A stretch of 64,000 nt of DNA from Fictibacillus phosphorivorans. GTDB taxonomy: Bacteria > Bacillota > Bacilli > Bacillales > Fictibacillaceae. This document shows positions 21,262-30,196 of this stretch, piece by piece. The translations under genes and the position numbers were made by a program. The notes beneath the pieces are model-generated. The model was not told the origin of the DNA. It saw only the letters and a program-made list of their open reading frames with translations, and searched no databases. The stretch lies in the NCBI RefSeq assembly GCF_001629705.1, contig NZ_CP015378.1:3348001-3412000 (forward strand), given 5' to 3'. The first letter of the stretch is position 1; every line of letters starts with the position of its first letter.

Positions 21262-21858
21262 CTATAACATTCCTTTCGTAGAAGGCACTCCTTTTACCCG
21301 AGGGTCGATCTGTGTGGCTTCGTCTAACGCTTTTGTAAAAGCTTTAAAGATCGCTTCGATGATATGGTGCGTGTTCGAGCCATAGTGAACGATCACATGA
21401 AGGTTCATTCTCGCCTCTAACGCGAGCTTCCAGAAGAATTCATGTACGAGCTCTGTATCAAACGTTCCTACTTTTTGACTTGGAAACTCTGCACGAAATT
21501 CAAGGTGAGGACGATTGGATAGATCGATTACCACTTGAGCGAGCGTTTCATCCATCGGGACAAACGCATTGCCGTATCGCTTAATTCCTCGCTTGTCACC
21601 AAGAGCTCCTTGAATCGCTTGGCCAAGGCAGATGCCAACGTCTTCTGTTGTATGATGGTCATCGATCTCCACATCTCCAGCAGCGTTTACAGAAAGATCA
21701 AAATGTCCGTGACGTGCAATCGCGTCCAACATGTGGTTTAGAAATGGGACAGGCGTTTGAATATCTGCTTGTCCTTCTCCATCAATGTTTAGAGCTAAGC
21801 TGATCTGTGTCTCTTTCGTATTTCTTTCGATTGTATGTTGTCGCACTTGATTCTCCAT
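21262..21858 (-). CDS. hisB: Imidazoleglycerol-phosphate dehydratase
   Basis: A 198-residue monofunctional IGPD (no phosphatase domain, as in Bacillus) that dehydrates imidazole glycerol phosphate to imidazole acetol phosphate. Two manganese-binding His clusters are visible: [14 protein letters not shown] near residues 65-80 and [15 protein letters not shown] near 160-175, with the [16 protein letters not shown] block early. The stop is followed directly by hisH and the start directly follows hisD. Histidinol-phosphate aminotransferase and phosphatase are not in this operon. Confidence 0.98.
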   Translation of the reverse strand: MENQVRQHTIERNTKETQISLALNIDGEGQADIQTPVPFLNHMLDAIARHGHFDLSVNAAGDVEIDDHHTTEDVGICLGQAIQGALGDKRGIKRYGNAFVPMDETLAQVVIDLSNRPHLEFRAEFPSQKVGTFDTELVHEFFWKLALEARMNLHVIVHYGSNTHHIIEAIFKAFTKALDEATQIDPRVKGVPSTKGML

Positions 21859-23130
21859 CTACTTGTCCTCCAGTCGAACATCAATCGCTCGCGCATGTGC
21901 TTCAAGTCCTTCTAAGCGAGCAAAAGCTGATATCTTCTCTCCGTTTTCTTTTAGTGCTTGTTCACTGTATCGAATCACACTTGATTTTTTGGTAAAATCG
22001 TCTACGTTAAGCGGACTTGAAAAACGCGCAGTTCCACTTGTCGGAAGAACGTGATTACTTCCTGCAAAATAATCTCCTACAGGTTCTGAACTATATTCAC
22101 CTAAAAATATAGCCCCCGCGTGTTTTATTTTTCCGAGAAGACTCATCGGATCCTTCGTCATGATCTCGAGGTGTTCAGGTGCGATTTGGTTGATCACATC
22201 TGCACCCTCTTCAAGTGAATTTACGATATAGATGACTCCATGATCTCGGATCGCTTCTATCGCGATCTCTTTTCTTGGAAGCTCAGCTAGTTGTGACTTC
22301 ACTTCCATAGAAACTGCCTCTGCTAACACTTTTGAAGTTGTCACCAATACGGCTGCAGATCTTGGGTCATGCTCGGCTTGTGATAAAAGATCTGCCGAAA
22401 TATAACGAGCATTAGCGGATTCATCGGCAAGAACAGCGATTTCACTCGGACCTGCGATCATATCAATGTCACACACGCCAAAAACTTCGCGTTTGGCGAG
22501 CGCTACGAATATGTTACCCGGCCCAACGATCTTATCTGTCTTCGGAACTGACTCCGTGCCATATGCCAGTGCACCAATCGCTTGTGCACCACCGATTTTA
22601 AACACCCGTTTAACTCCGGCGATAGAAGCGGCTGCTAACACAGCAGCTGGAAGTTTTCCGTCTTTTCCTGGCGGTGAAACAAGGACGATCTCCTCTACAC
22701 CAGCGACAACCGCTGGAATGACGCCCATCAATACTGAAGATGGGTAAGCGGCTGTTCCACCAGGTACATAAACACCAACTGAATCAAGTGGTGTTACTTT
22801 TTGACCTAAAAGTGTTCCATCTTCACGGGTGAAGAACCATGACTGTCGTCGTTGCTTTTCGTGATATTCACGAATGTTTTCTGCTGCTTCAGAAATAATT
22901 TCTACCATTTTAGGATCAAGAGAAGAGATGGCTTCATCTATTTCACTCTTTGTTACTTCAAGAGATGATAGTGAAACACCATCAAAAGTTTTTGTATATT
23001 CAAAAAGGGCTTCATCACCCTTTGATTTCACGTTTTGTAAGATCTCAAGAACTGCTTTTCTCTGTTTCTCTGTGTTTTGTTCAACACTTCTCTCTAAGTT
23101 TTTCAGTTCAGTGACGGGTACTATTTTCAT
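21859..23130 (-). CDS. hisD: Histidinol dehydrogenase
   Basis: A 423-residue zinc enzyme that oxidises histidinol to histidine with two NAD. Visible family blocks include [75 protein letters not shown] and the C-terminal [19 protein letters not shown] with a catalytic and zinc-binding His. It overlaps hisG by 4 bp and abuts hisB. Confidence 0.98.
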   Translation of the reverse strand: MKIVPVTELKNLERSVEQNTEKQRKAVLEILQNVKSKGDEALFEYTKTFDGVSLSSLEVTKSEIDEAISSLDPKMVEIISEAAENIREYHEKQRRQSWFFTREDGTLLGQKVTPLDSVGVYVPGGTAAYPSSVLMGVIPAVVAGVEEIVLVSPPGKDGKLPAAVLAAASIAGVKRVFKIGGAQAIGALAYGTESVPKTDKIVGPGNIFVALAKREVFGVCDIDMIAGPSEIAVLADESANARYISADLLSQAEHDPRSAAVLVTTSKVLAEAVSMEVKSQLAELPRKEIAIEAIRDHGVIYIVNSLEEGADVINQIAPEHLEIMTKDPMSLLGKIKHAGAIFLGEYSSEPVGDYFAGSNHVLPTSGTARFSSPLNVDDFTKKSSVIRYSEQALKENGEKISAFARLEGLEAHARAIDVRLEDK

Positions 23131-23771
23131 TGAACATCCTCCTTGCTCTCAACAAGTGTTCGAAGCCGTTCTACAAGATCGTTAATACGAGTCGCATGCA
23201 GTCTATAGCTAGCAGGGTTCACGATCAACCTCGACGTAATATCAGCTATTTTCTCAAGTTCTACAAGACCGTTTTCTTTCAACGTCCGACCTGTTGAAAC
23301 GATATCTACAATGCGATCTGCTAACCCGATGAGTGGGGCAAGCTCGATCGATCCGTTTAATTTGATCACTTCTACTTGCTGACCCTGTTCTCTAAAATAA
23401 TGAGAAGCCACATTCGGATACTTTGATGCGATTTTCGGTGCCACTCTCTGGTCATGTCCGTTCGGAAGTCCTGCAACTGCGAGATAGCATTCTGAGATCT
23501 TTAGGTCGAGCACTTCATAAACATCACGCTCTTCCTCAAGCATCACATCTTTTCCCGCGATTCCGATATCCGCTACACCGTGCTCTACATAAGTCGGGAC
23601 ATCCATCGGTTTTGCAAGAATAAAACGAAGACCTGCTTCTGGTGCATCAATAATTAACTTTCTCGATTCATCAAACTCCGGAGGCAGCGGATATCCAGCT
23701 TGTCTAAGGAGATCGACTGCTTCTTCAAATATTCGCCCTTTAGGCATCGCCATCGTTAAGACCGTACTCAT
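23127..23771 (-). CDS. hisG: ATP phosphoribosyltransferase, short form
   Basis: A 214-residue HisG of the short, HisZ-dependent type that condenses ATP with PRPP, the committed and feedback-inhibited step. It has [15 protein letters not shown] at the start, [13 protein letters not shown] and the PRPP loop [14 protein letters not shown]. The regulatory C-terminal domain of long HisG is absent, in agreement with hisZ lying immediately upstream with a 4 bp overlap. Confidence 0.98.
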   Translation of the reverse strand: MSTVLTMAMPKGRIFEEAVDLLRQAGYPLPPEFDESRKLIIDAPEAGLRFILAKPMDVPTYVEHGVADIGIAGKDVMLEEERDVYEVLDLKISECYLAVAGLPNGHDQRVAPKIASKYPNVASHYFREQGQQVEVIKLNGSIELAPLIGLADRIVDIVSTGRTLKENGLVELEKIADITSRLIVNPASYRLHATRINDLVERLRTLVESKEDVQ

Positions 23772-24952
23772 GAAAAGTCCTCTCCTTGCTGTGTTCCAAT
23801 TAAATAATGCACATCATCAAATCGTTTGCTGAATTCATCTATATTTTTTACACCGGTTAGATTCTGCATCACAACACGCTTGCCTTCACTGCGTTTGTTT
23901 CTTGCCAGCTTTAGCGCTTCTTTTCTTCGCTCATTCGTGTACAGAATACATTGTCTCTTTGTATCATCACTTTTCTTTCCTAACGCTTCTACAAAATAGT
24001 CCATCCGAATCGCAAAACCTATAGCTGGCGCTTTCCGATCAAAACGACTAAGCAAATCATCATAGCGTCCTCCGCTTGCGATCGGTGCTCCGATTCCTGC
24101 ACCGTAACCTTCAAACACGATGCCAGTGTAATAGCTCATATGACTGAACAGCGTAAAATCAAAGACAATATTTTGTGCCGCATCGTAATCTTCTAACAGA
24201 TGGTACAGATCTTTTAATTCTTGTAATGTTTGCTGGCCTCTTCTGTTCGGATTTAATGAAGAAGCCTCATCAAGTACTTCGATCCCCCCTCTTAAGTCCA
24301 ACAATTTTAATAATCGCTGTGTATCAATAGAAGAAAGAGGTAACTTTTTTACATGTGAAGTGTAACCCACATAATTTTTTTCGTTTAAATAACGTAACAG
24401 ATCTCCTGCTCGATCATCATTTCCTAAAATGTCAGAAAGAAGTTCTTGTACAAATCCGATATGTCCAACTGCTACAGTAAATGCAGCAATTCCACTCTTT
24501 TTAAACACTTCAGACATGAGTGCTAGTGCTTCCGCTTCAGCGCTTGCTGTACCTTCACCGATCAATTCGATACCTACTTGTTCAAATTCTGCTGGTCTTC
24601 CCCCTTCTCGCTGTTGCGCTCTAAAAACAGGAGAACTGTATGCGAGACGAAGCGGGTAAGCTACATGCTTCATGCTTGATGACACGACCCTCGCGATCGG
24701 AGCTGTCATATCTGGTCGGAGCACCAACGTTTTTCCTTCCATATCAAGCAGCTTGAACAATTGTTGATCTAAAATTGCGGAAGCTTCCCCGACCGTATCG
24801 TGATATTCCAAAGTAGGAGTTTGAATGAATTGATAACCCCAAGACTCCATCTCTTGTTTGATTCTATTTTTGATATCTTCATTTTTTTGATAAAAAGCAG
24901 GAAGTGTATCCCTCATACCTGCTGGTTTTTCAAACACAAACGGTTTTGACAT
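23768..24952 (-). CDS. hisZ: ATP phosphoribosyltransferase regulatory subunit
   Basis: A 394-residue class II histidyl-tRNA synthetase paralogue lacking aminoacylation function, which binds HisG and confers histidine feedback. Motif 2-like [33 protein letters not shown] and motif 3-like [25 protein letters not shown] remain. The tRNA anticodon domain is replaced by a short C-terminal tail. It is the first gene of the his operon. Its ribosome site is AAAGGATGAAGGATC. Confidence 0.97.
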   Translation of the reverse strand: MSKPFVFEKPAGMRDTLPAFYQKNEDIKNRIKQEMESWGYQFIQTPTLEYHDTVGEASAILDQQLFKLLDMEGKTLVLRPDMTAPIARVVSSSMKHVAYPLRLAYSSPVFRAQQREGGRPAEFEQVGIELIGEGTASAEAEALALMSEVFKKSGIAAFTVAVGHIGFVQELLSDILGNDDRAGDLLRYLNEKNYVGYTSHVKKLPLSSIDTQRLLKLLDLRGGIEVLDEASSLNPNRRGQQTLQELKDLYHLLEDYDAAQNIVFDFTLFSHMSYYTGIVFEGYGAGIGAPIASGGRYDDLLSRFDRKAPAIGFAIRMDYFVEALGKKSDDTKRQCILYTNERRKEALKLARNKRSEGKRVVMQNLTGVKNIDEFSKRFDDVHYLIGTQQGEDFS

Positions 24953-25041
24953 GATCCTTCATCCTTTATTTATGAAATGAATAGATTAAGTATTGTTTTT
25001 TGTGAAAAGGCTGTTTCCGTAAACTTTGTTGCTTTTGAAAG

Positions 25042-25247
25042 TGTTGATTTCCGTTTCAGGTGCTTCGCTTTCCGCGGGGCAGGCGGTGAGCCACATTCGT
25101 ACGTTTCACTTTAAGTGTCTCACCTGCCCACCTTAAGAAGTTCCTTGCTCCTGCGTCTACAAGTGAGGCTACGTAGTAAGCTTCCTCGTCGCATGCCTTG
25201 CAAGTAGTTTCTCATGTGGTAGGCACGCACCTTACACTCCAATCAAT
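25042..25247 (-). repeat. Long variant (206 bp) of the hairpin repeat, copy 3
   Basis: It shares GTTGATTTCC, GCTTCGCTTTCCGCGGGGC, GGCGGTGAGCCACATT and the final ACTCCAATCAA with the 129 bp form in reverse orientation. It carries an extra segment of about 80 bp (CCTTGCTCCTGCGTCTA...CGCATGCCTTGCAAG). Flanking TTGTTGCTTTTGAAAG (25027) and TAAAAGCAACAATC (25267) form outer inverted ends. It lies in the 5' leader region of the his operon. Confidence 0.88.
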
Positions 25248-25269
25248 TGTCAAAGATGACAAAGATTAA

Positions 25270-25381
25270 AAGCAACAATCTTTTTGAAAAGATGTATGAA
25301 TAAAATCTAAGTGAAGAAACCAAAATTTAAGCTCAACACTTTAGTTCGCTAATATACTACCATGATAAAGATTTAGTTGTA
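25270..25381. other. Leader segment between his promoter and repeat
   Basis: AT-rich stretch that would form the first part of the his mRNA leader. I searched it for T-box features (a specifier stem, an AGGGTGG-type antiterminator sequence) and saw none. No reading frame of interest was found. Confidence 0.4.
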
Positions 25382-25410
25382 AGTCTACACGTCCTTGTCG
25401 AAACTGTCAA
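25382..25410 (-). promoter_or_regulatory. Candidate sigma-A promoter of the his operon
   Basis: Minus strand TTGACA (25405-25410), 17 bp spacer, TAGACT (25382-25387). If used, the his mRNA would carry a leader of about 420 nt containing repeat copy 3. Confidence 0.6.
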
Positions 25411-25510
25411 CCAATTCACACAAAAATCATGTTTCCTTTTAAGAGTTAAGAAAACAGATTTCAGGGAATAGTATGTAAAAATAAATACATAGGAAGGGAT
25501 GGAATGCGTC

Positions 25511-26566
25511 TTGTTTAATCGCATCTTTTTTATTGCCATCATTATTGGCGTACCACTATCTGTTATCGGCAGCCTCATGCATTGGCCAGCTGTCTTACTT
25601 TTTGTAATCTATTGTGCAACGATTATCGCACTAGCCGGTTATATGGGACGCGCCACGGAAAGCTTAGCGATCATTGCTGGTCCAAGAATCGGCGGACTAC
25701 TCAACGCTACTTTCGGTAATGCAGTCGAACTCATCATTTCAATCTTTGCATTAAAAGCAGGTTTGATAAGTGTAGTATTAGCGTCTTTGACTGGTTCTGT
25801 ACTCGGTAATCTTTTACTAGTCGGAGGCTTGTCGTTTTTTATCGGCGGTTTAAAGTATAAACAGCAAAAATTCAACGTTTATGATGCACGGCATAACGCA
25901 GGTCTATTGATATTCGCTGTTGTAGTCGCTTTTGTTTTCCCTGAGGTCTTTTCTTATAAACTGAACGACGCCGATTCACTCACGTTAAGTGTATGGGTAT
26001 CTGTCATTATGATTGTTCTTTACGTGGCTGCACTTTTATTCAAGCTCGTTACTCACCGCGGTGTGTATCAATCCGAACATGATGTGGCTCATGGAGATGA
26101 AACAGCAGAATGGAGTAAGTGGAAAGCTCTAATTGTCCTTGCTCTTGCTACTCTTGCTGTTGCTTATGTTTCTGAAAAGCTCGTTCATACGTTTGAAGAA
26201 GTAGGAAGAACACTCGGCTGGAGTGAAGTGTTCATCGGAATCATCATCGTTGCGATCGTCGGTAACGCGGCTGAACATGCTTCAGCAATCATCATGGCAT
26301 ATAAGAACAAAATGAATGTTGCTGTAGAGATCGCCATCGGCTCAACACTTCAGATCGCGATGTTTGTCGCTCCATTACTCGTATTGGTTTCGTTATTTTT
26401 TGAAAAATCGATGGCACTTGTCTTTACTCTTCCTGAACTTGTCGCGATGGTCCTCGCTGTATTTTTAACGATCTCGTTAACAAGTGATGGCGATACGAAC
26501 TGGTTTGAAGGACTCACCCTTCTTGCTGCCTACCTGATCATGGGAGTTGGGTTTTATCTTTTATAA
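25511..26566 (+). CDS. chaA: Calcium/proton (cation) antiporter
   Basis: A protein of about 351 residues in the CaCA/CAX family, which exports Ca2+ (and possibly Na+/K+) in exchange for protons across the membrane. It has about 11 membrane helices. Both CAX signature repeats are present: GGLLNATFGNAVELIISIFAL near residue 60 and VGNAAEHASAIIMAYKNKMNVAVEIAIGST near 245, each with the ion-binding Glu. The ATG at 25499 overlaps the ribosome site, so the TTG at 25511 (GGGATGG 8 nt upstream) is preferred. Homologues begin NRIFF. The gene is flanked on both sides by same-orientation long repeats. Confidence 0.93.
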   Translation: MFNRIFFIAIIIGVPLSVIGSLMHWPAVLLFVIYCATIIALAGYMGRATESLAIIAGPRIGGLLNATFGNAVELIISIFALKAGLISVVLASLTGSVLGNLLLVGGLSFFIGGLKYKQQKFNVYDARHNAGLLIFAVVVAFVFPEVFSYKLNDADSLTLSVWVSVIMIVLYVAALLFKLVTHRGVYQSEHDVAHGDETAEWSKWKALIVLALATLAVAYVSEKLVHTFEEVGRTLGWSEVFIGIIIVAIVGNAAEHASAIIMAYKNKMNVAVEIAIGSTLQIAMFVAPLLVLVSLFFEKSMALVFTLPELVAMVLAVFLTISLTSDGDTNWFEGLTLLAAYLIMGVGFYLL

Positions 26567-26601
26567 AGGCTGTTTCGTATTCATTGTTGCTTTTGAAAGC
26601 A

Positions 26602-26791
26602 GTTGATTTCCATTCCAGGTTGCTCGCTTTCCACGGGGCAGGCGGTGAGCCACATTAACTTCTTGGACTGCTCGACACTAGACGATCCTTGCTCCTGCGT
26701 CTAAAAGTTAAGACTACCGGAGTAAGCTTCCTCGTCGCATGCCTTACAAGATGTATTTCAAGTGGTAGGCACGCACCTTTCATTACAATCA
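26602..26791 (-). repeat. Long variant (about 190 bp) of the hairpin repeat, copy 4
   Basis: Same orientation as copy 3, sharing GTTGATTTCC, GGGGCAGGCGGTGAGCCACATT, CCTTGCTCCTGCGTCTA, AGTAAGCTTCCTCGTCGCATG and GTGGTAGGCACGCACCTT. The outer flank AAGGCTGTTTCG begins at the chaA stop codon. It separates chaA from a terminator at 26831. Confidence 0.88.
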
Positions 26792-26830
26792 CCAGTCAAA
26801 GAAGTATGTAAAAAAGAAATATAGTATAGG

Positions 26831-26865
26831 ACCAGTGCAGGGAGTAATCCTTCACTGGTTTTTTA
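26831..26865 (+). terminator. Terminator downstream of chaA and repeat copy 4
   Basis: ACCAGTG / CACTGGT stem followed by TTTTTT. It lies 265 bp after the chaA stop with only the repeat between, so it is probably the original chaA terminator. Confidence 0.85.
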
Positions 26866-26945
26866 TATGAAACAAGCAAATTTGGAATAAAAAAGGCTCA
26901 ACTCTGATAAAGTTTAGAATAGAGGACAAGTTTAAGGTGGGGGTT

Positions 26946-27971
26946 ATGATGACGGATTATTTAACGATCGGATCTTTTCCTGTAAAGATGGTTTGGCTAG
27001 CCATTTTGGGATCAGCATTGATTGCGTATGGCATATTGTTTGTGAAAATAAGAAAAGAACCTGACAAAAAGCAGCTATTAGACGTATTAAGTAATGCAAT
27101 AGGAATTTTTCTATTGGTTTGGAAGTTCAGTTATGCTATTTTGCATCCCTTGCTGATCATCAAGCACCCGACAAGTATCTTGTATTTTAATGGAGGAGAA
27201 ACAGGAATTGTTCTAGGAATCATCGGCTCCATTCTCTACATTCTTGTGGCTGCGAGTAAACGTGAGCTTGATAAAAGCAGGGTATTTTATATCGGTATAT
27301 TAGGGTTAACGTTATACTTCGCTGCTTATTATGGTGCTCATTTTGCGTCAACTACACTTTTAGCTGACGGGTTGGTCTCCTTGTTCTTCTCAATTCTGTC
27401 CCTTTACTTATATACAAAAGGTTCGTTTGAGATAAGAAAAACGGTTCTGTCTATGTTAGTCACTGCACTCTTCTTTTCCGTTCTAACAAATTCTCCGCTC
27501 AGTGGACAAAAAACAAGTAAAGAAGCCGTAGAGGCAGCATCCTACGGAATCAAAAAAGGTGACCGCGCACCGAATTTTGAATTAAAAACGATTGAAGGCG
27601 AAACCGTAAAGCTATCAGATCTCAATGGAAAGGTCGTTTTTGTTAACCTTTGGGCTACATGGTGTCCACCTTGTCGTGCAGAAATGCCCGAAATGGTTCG
27701 TTTCTATAGAGACCACTCGTCTAAGAAAGTAGAAATCTTAGCTGTAAACTTAACAGACAGCGACTCTGAAAAAGAAGTAAAAAAGTTTGCGCAATCATAC
27801 AAGTTGAACTTTCCGGTCTTATTAGATCCAGACGGTAAAGTCGGAAATACGTACAAAACGGTCACGATTCCGACTACTTTTATTATTAATAAAAAAGGAA
27901 TCATCGAACAAAAACATATCGGTCCGATGAGCTACGATATGATGGAAGAATTTTATAAAAATGCTCAATAA
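26946..27971 (+). CDS. Membrane-anchored thioredoxin-like (TlpA/ResA-type) protein
   Basis: A protein of about 341 residues in two parts. Residues 1-185 hold six or so hydrophobic segments (MVWLAILGSALIAYGILF, IGIFLLVWKFSYAIL, GIVLGIIGSILYILVA, VFYIGILGLTLYFAAYYG, LVSLFFSILSLYLY, TVLSMLVTALFFSVL). Residues 205-341 form an extracytoplasmic redoxin domain with GDRAPNFELKTIEG, NLWATWCPPCRAEMPEM (redox CxxC) and IPTTFIINKKG (cis-Pro). It probably reduces disulfides outside the membrane, but the partner is unknown. The start among GTG 26937, ATG 26946 and ATG 26949 is uncertain. AAGGTGG favours the ATGs. Confidence 0.85.
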   Translation: MMTDYLTIGSFPVKMVWLAILGSALIAYGILFVKIRKEPDKKQLLDVLSNAIGIFLLVWKFSYAILHPLLIIKHPTSILYFNGGETGIVLGIIGSILYILVAASKRELDKSRVFYIGILGLTLYFAAYYGAHFASTTLLADGLVSLFFSILSLYLYTKGSFEIRKTVLSMLVTALFFSVLTNSPLSGQKTSKEAVEAASYGIKKGDRAPNFELKTIEGETVKLSDLNGKVVFVNLWATWCPPCRAEMPEMVRFYRDHSSKKVEILAVNLTDSDSEKEVKKFAQSYKLNFPVLLDPDGKVGNTYKTVTIPTTFIINKKGIIEQKHIGPMSYDMMEEFYKNAQ

Positions 27972-27985
27972 ATGAAGGTTTTACA

Positions 27986-28038
27986 AAAGAAAACTGGCTA
28001 CATTCCCTTTTCGTGTGGGGTATCAGCCAGTTTTCTTT
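27986..28038 (+). terminator. Terminator of the TlpA-like gene
   Basis: AAAGAAAACTGGCT / AGCCAGTTTTCTTT perfect 14 bp stem with a long loop, followed by a T-rich end. It starts 14 bp after the stop codon and could act in both directions. Confidence 0.85.
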
Positions 28039-28063
28039 CGATACATAGATGTAAAATTGCACA

Positions 28064-28148
28064 ATTTCATGGTAATCTCTTTTTTATTCACGGTAATGAC
28101 CATTATATTCACGTATAGCATCCATAATTTCACGGATAAAATAATTTA
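28064..28148. repeat. Tandem repeat, 21 bp period, four copies
   Basis: Units starting TTCAYGGTAATGACC recur at 28066, 28087, 28108 and 28129, exactly 21 bp apart, with considerable divergence (TTCATGGTAAT, TTCACGGTAAT, TTCACGTATAG, TTCACGGATAA). It lies between two convergent transcription units. Confidence 0.75.
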
Positions 28149-28176
28149 TCCGATTTTCGACACTCCTCGACAGCCA

Positions 28177-28722
28177 CTACCTCTTCTCAAACAAATAGAG
28201 CTTTGCGTTTTCGGGACGCCCTAACCTTGGTCCTTTGAATCCTCTCTTAATCAGTTCTTTTCTCATAAACATCATGAGTCCACCATGACTTACAATTAGT
28301 GCATTTTCTTTATTTTCTTCAAGTATGCGGTCAACGATCTTTGAAACACGCATCTCAACATCAGTCCTGCGCTCTAGCTGAGACTTGTGGTTAAAGAACC
28401 ATGCTGTTCGGATGCAAAGAGGATATAAAATCATGGGGATCTTAATGTCTCTTTTAAAAAACGGATAAACAGGAATCTCACGAAGATCATCCGTTCTGAT
28501 CAAATCCCCTCTATAAATCTTCCCTGCTGTATATTCTGCACGACGAACGGTGCTCGAATAGCAGGTGTTCCAATTGATTCCACCTAGGTCAACGTCTGTT
28601 TCTTCTACATCAGAAGCTTCGTATTCTTTCAGCCACTGATCAAATTCAGAAGGCGTGATCCATTTTTCAGTTGGATAGCCTCGTTTGACTTTGAAATGAC
28701 GTACCATTCCTATCTTCATCAC
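28177..28722 (-). CDS. Histidine phosphatase superfamily protein
   Basis: A 181-residue protein with the phosphoglycerate-mutase-like fold. The first catalytic His is in IGMVRHFKVKRG (the usual RHG reads RHF). Arg of the second strand is in YSSTVRRAEYTAG, and the second catalytic His is in NALIVSHGGLMMF. The substrate is unknown. It lies 13 bp after the SRPBCC gene on the same strand, so the two are probably co-transcribed. Confidence 0.85.
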   Translation of the reverse strand: MMKIGMVRHFKVKRGYPTEKWITPSEFDQWLKEYEASDVEETDVDLGGINWNTCYSSTVRRAEYTAGKIYRGDLIRTDDLREIPVYPFFKRDIKIPMILYPLCIRTAWFFNHKSQLERRTDVEMRVSKIVDRILEENKENALIVSHGGLMMFMRKELIKRGFKGPRLGRPENAKLYLFEKR

Positions 28723-28735
28723 TGATCACCGCTTT

Positions 28736-29218
28736 CTATCTTAATGTGTGATGTCTATTTTCTGCGATCTCTTTTAGCGCTCTCGCCCGTCCTACTAAAA
28801 AATTCGTCATGTACTTTTCTAGGAACAACCAATCTGCTAACCTTCCAATCACGCCAAACGGAGATTTATAATGAAAATGATCCACCATAATGGTACCGTT
28901 CTTCTTCGGTTCGAAAGTATGGGTATGTACGAATGAATGGAAAGCACCTTTCACCATCACATCTACAAACATATGCGGCCTCTCCATCTCAATAATCTTT
29001 GCAGTCAGCCTTTGTTTTACGCCAAGATGAACGACCTCCCACGTTACATGATCGCCTTTTTCCATATAACCTGACGTTACTCCACCTACCGCTCTTTCTC
29101 TTGTATGAGAGGTCGTTTCAGTATGTATATCTACGTTTCGCGAAAGATCAAAGCAGACTTCTGCAGAAGCATGTACAAATTCTCGATGTATAATTGTAGG
29201 CATATAATGATGACTCAC
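28736..29218 (-). CDS. SRPBCC-family (START-like) protein
   Basis: A 155-160-residue ligand-binding or cyclase/dehydrase-type fold. It starts PTIIHREFVHASAEVCFDLSRNVDIHTE, has GDHVTWEVVHLGVKQRLTAKIIEMERP in the middle and TIMVDHFHYKSPFGVIGRLADWLFLEKYM with the long C-terminal helix. These match the group annotated as SRPBCC or cell-division-inhibitor-like proteins. The ligand is unknown. The longest form starts at a GTG at 29218 with no clear ribosome site. The ATG at 29203 after AAAGTGAG is an alternative. Confidence 0.8.
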   Translation of the reverse strand: MSHHYMPTIIHREFVHASAEVCFDLSRNVDIHTETTSHTRERAVGGVTSGYMEKGDHVTWEVVHLGVKQRLTAKIIEMERPHMFVDVMVKGAFHSFVHTHTFEPKKNGTIMVDHFHYKSPFGVIGRLADWLFLEKYMTNFLVGRARALKEIAENRHHTLR

Positions 29219-29231
29219 TTTCTAAAGAGGT

Positions 29232-29262
29232 AATAAAACAACACCTCAAGTAATGAGGTGTT
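29232..29262 (-). terminator. Terminator of the 29280 gene
   Basis: AACACCTCA / TGAGGTGTT stem followed by GTTTTATT on the minus strand. Confidence 0.75.
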
Positions 29263-29279
29263 CAACAGAATATGATTCT

Positions 29280-29588
29280 TTAATTATTCTCTGTATAGAA
29301 TAATATTCCTTCCTTAATATTCTCACTGTAGAACGAGATCAACTCAAGTATTGAGTAATAGTTTCTATAGTCTTCCGTGATTCCGAACACATCTTTTATA
29401 TACAGTGTTCCGAGCTGTTCTTCTTTATCAAATAGAATCAATCCGTAAACATCTCTTAACGTAAAGATTACCGGGCATCCATTATTTAGTTCACGAACAA
29501 ACTGCTCTGTGCTGTCAATCGGTTGTAATGAATTTTCCGGATAAAGCGATCCTAAGAACCAAAGCTTCACTCTATCTTTTATCCTCAT
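29280..29588 (-). CDS. Unknown small soluble protein
   Basis: A 102-residue protein, acidic, without membrane segments or signal (MRIKDRVKLWFLGSLYPEN start; YSILELISFYSENIKEG near the end). I do not recognise a family. The frame is open to 29702, overlapping the upstream GNAT gene. The ATG at 29588 just after GGGGTGAAGGAT removes the overlap and is preferred. It lies downstream of the GNAT gene on the same strand and ends at a terminator, suggesting a two-gene unit. Confidence 0.6.
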   Translation of the reverse strand: MRIKDRVKLWFLGSLYPENSLQPIDSTEQFVRELNNGCPVIFTLRDVYGLILFDKEEQLGTLYIKDVFGITEDYRNYYSILELISFYSENIKEGILFYTENN

Positions 29589-29658
29589 ATCCTTCACCCC
29601 GCTTAGACCATCATATGCAGGCGCAGCTATCAAGAGTGAATTCTTTTTAAACAATTGT

Positions 29659-30102
29659 TTAATCACATAACTTTTTTTCGAGTACAATTTTATGCAACCC
29701 ACTTTTATTCATATACGTTTCCTTCACATCAAACCCATTTTTAATATTTAACAGCAACATGTGGCGCCACTTATTCATCGTTTTGGTTCGAACAACAGAA
29801 TACCCTTTCATTTTCAGATACTCATGCTGTTGTTTCATTAACTTCGAAGCTACTCCTTGCCCCCTATAAACGGGGTCGACTCCACCTAGCCAACTATAAT
29901 AAGTATTATGATCGATTTCATAGCCTATTTTATAGCCAACTACCTTTGAATGATGAATAGCTGTAACGATCGTTAGTTTATTCTTCAATTTCATATTAAA
30001 AAGGAGATCGTCATTTGATGCACCAAAGATTATTTCATGTAGCTGAAGGATTTCCTTCAATAGATCCTCCTCTGGCATTCCTTCAAGAATCATGAATTCC
30101 AT
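29659..30102 (-). CDS. GNAT-family N-acetyltransferase
   Basis: A 147-residue Gcn5-related acetyltransferase using acetyl-CoA. The acetyl-CoA-binding motif A is WLGGVDPVYRGQGVASKLMKQQHEYLK (residues about 71-97, with R/QxxGxG/A as RGQGVA). A second conserved Asn-containing helix, MLLLNIKNGF, follows. The acceptor is unknown. GGGGAGGA precedes the ATG. It is followed by the small unknown gene at 29280. Confidence 0.88.
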   Translation of the reverse strand: MEFMILEGMPEEDLLKEILQLHEIIFGASNDDLLFNMKLKNKLTIVTAIHHSKVVGYKIGYEIDHNTYYSWLGGVDPVYRGQGVASKLMKQQHEYLKMKGYSVVRTKTMNKWRHMLLLNIKNGFDVKETYMNKSGLHKIVLEKKLCD

Positions 30103-30136
30103 ACTACAGTCCTCCCCTATCAGTAACTTTATTCTA

Positions 30137-30182
30137 AGAAAAAACTGACCAAATCAGCAATTAAATCCGCTATTTGGTCAGT
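30137..30182 (-). terminator. Terminator of putP
   Basis: ACTGACCAAAT / ATTTGGTCAGT perfect 11 bp stem with an 18-nt loop, followed by TTTTTTC on the minus strand. Confidence 0.88.
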
Positions 30183-30196
30183 CCATATCCTCACTA

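Noticed and set aside
24953..25500. Histidine T-box leader
   Set aside because: No antiterminator consensus (AGGGTGG-like) or terminator hairpin was found between the promoter and hisZ.
26567..26830. Transposon or IS remnant flanking chaA
   Set aside because: The flanking repeats have inverted ends, but no transposase fragment or clear target duplication is visible; kept as a repeat family only.
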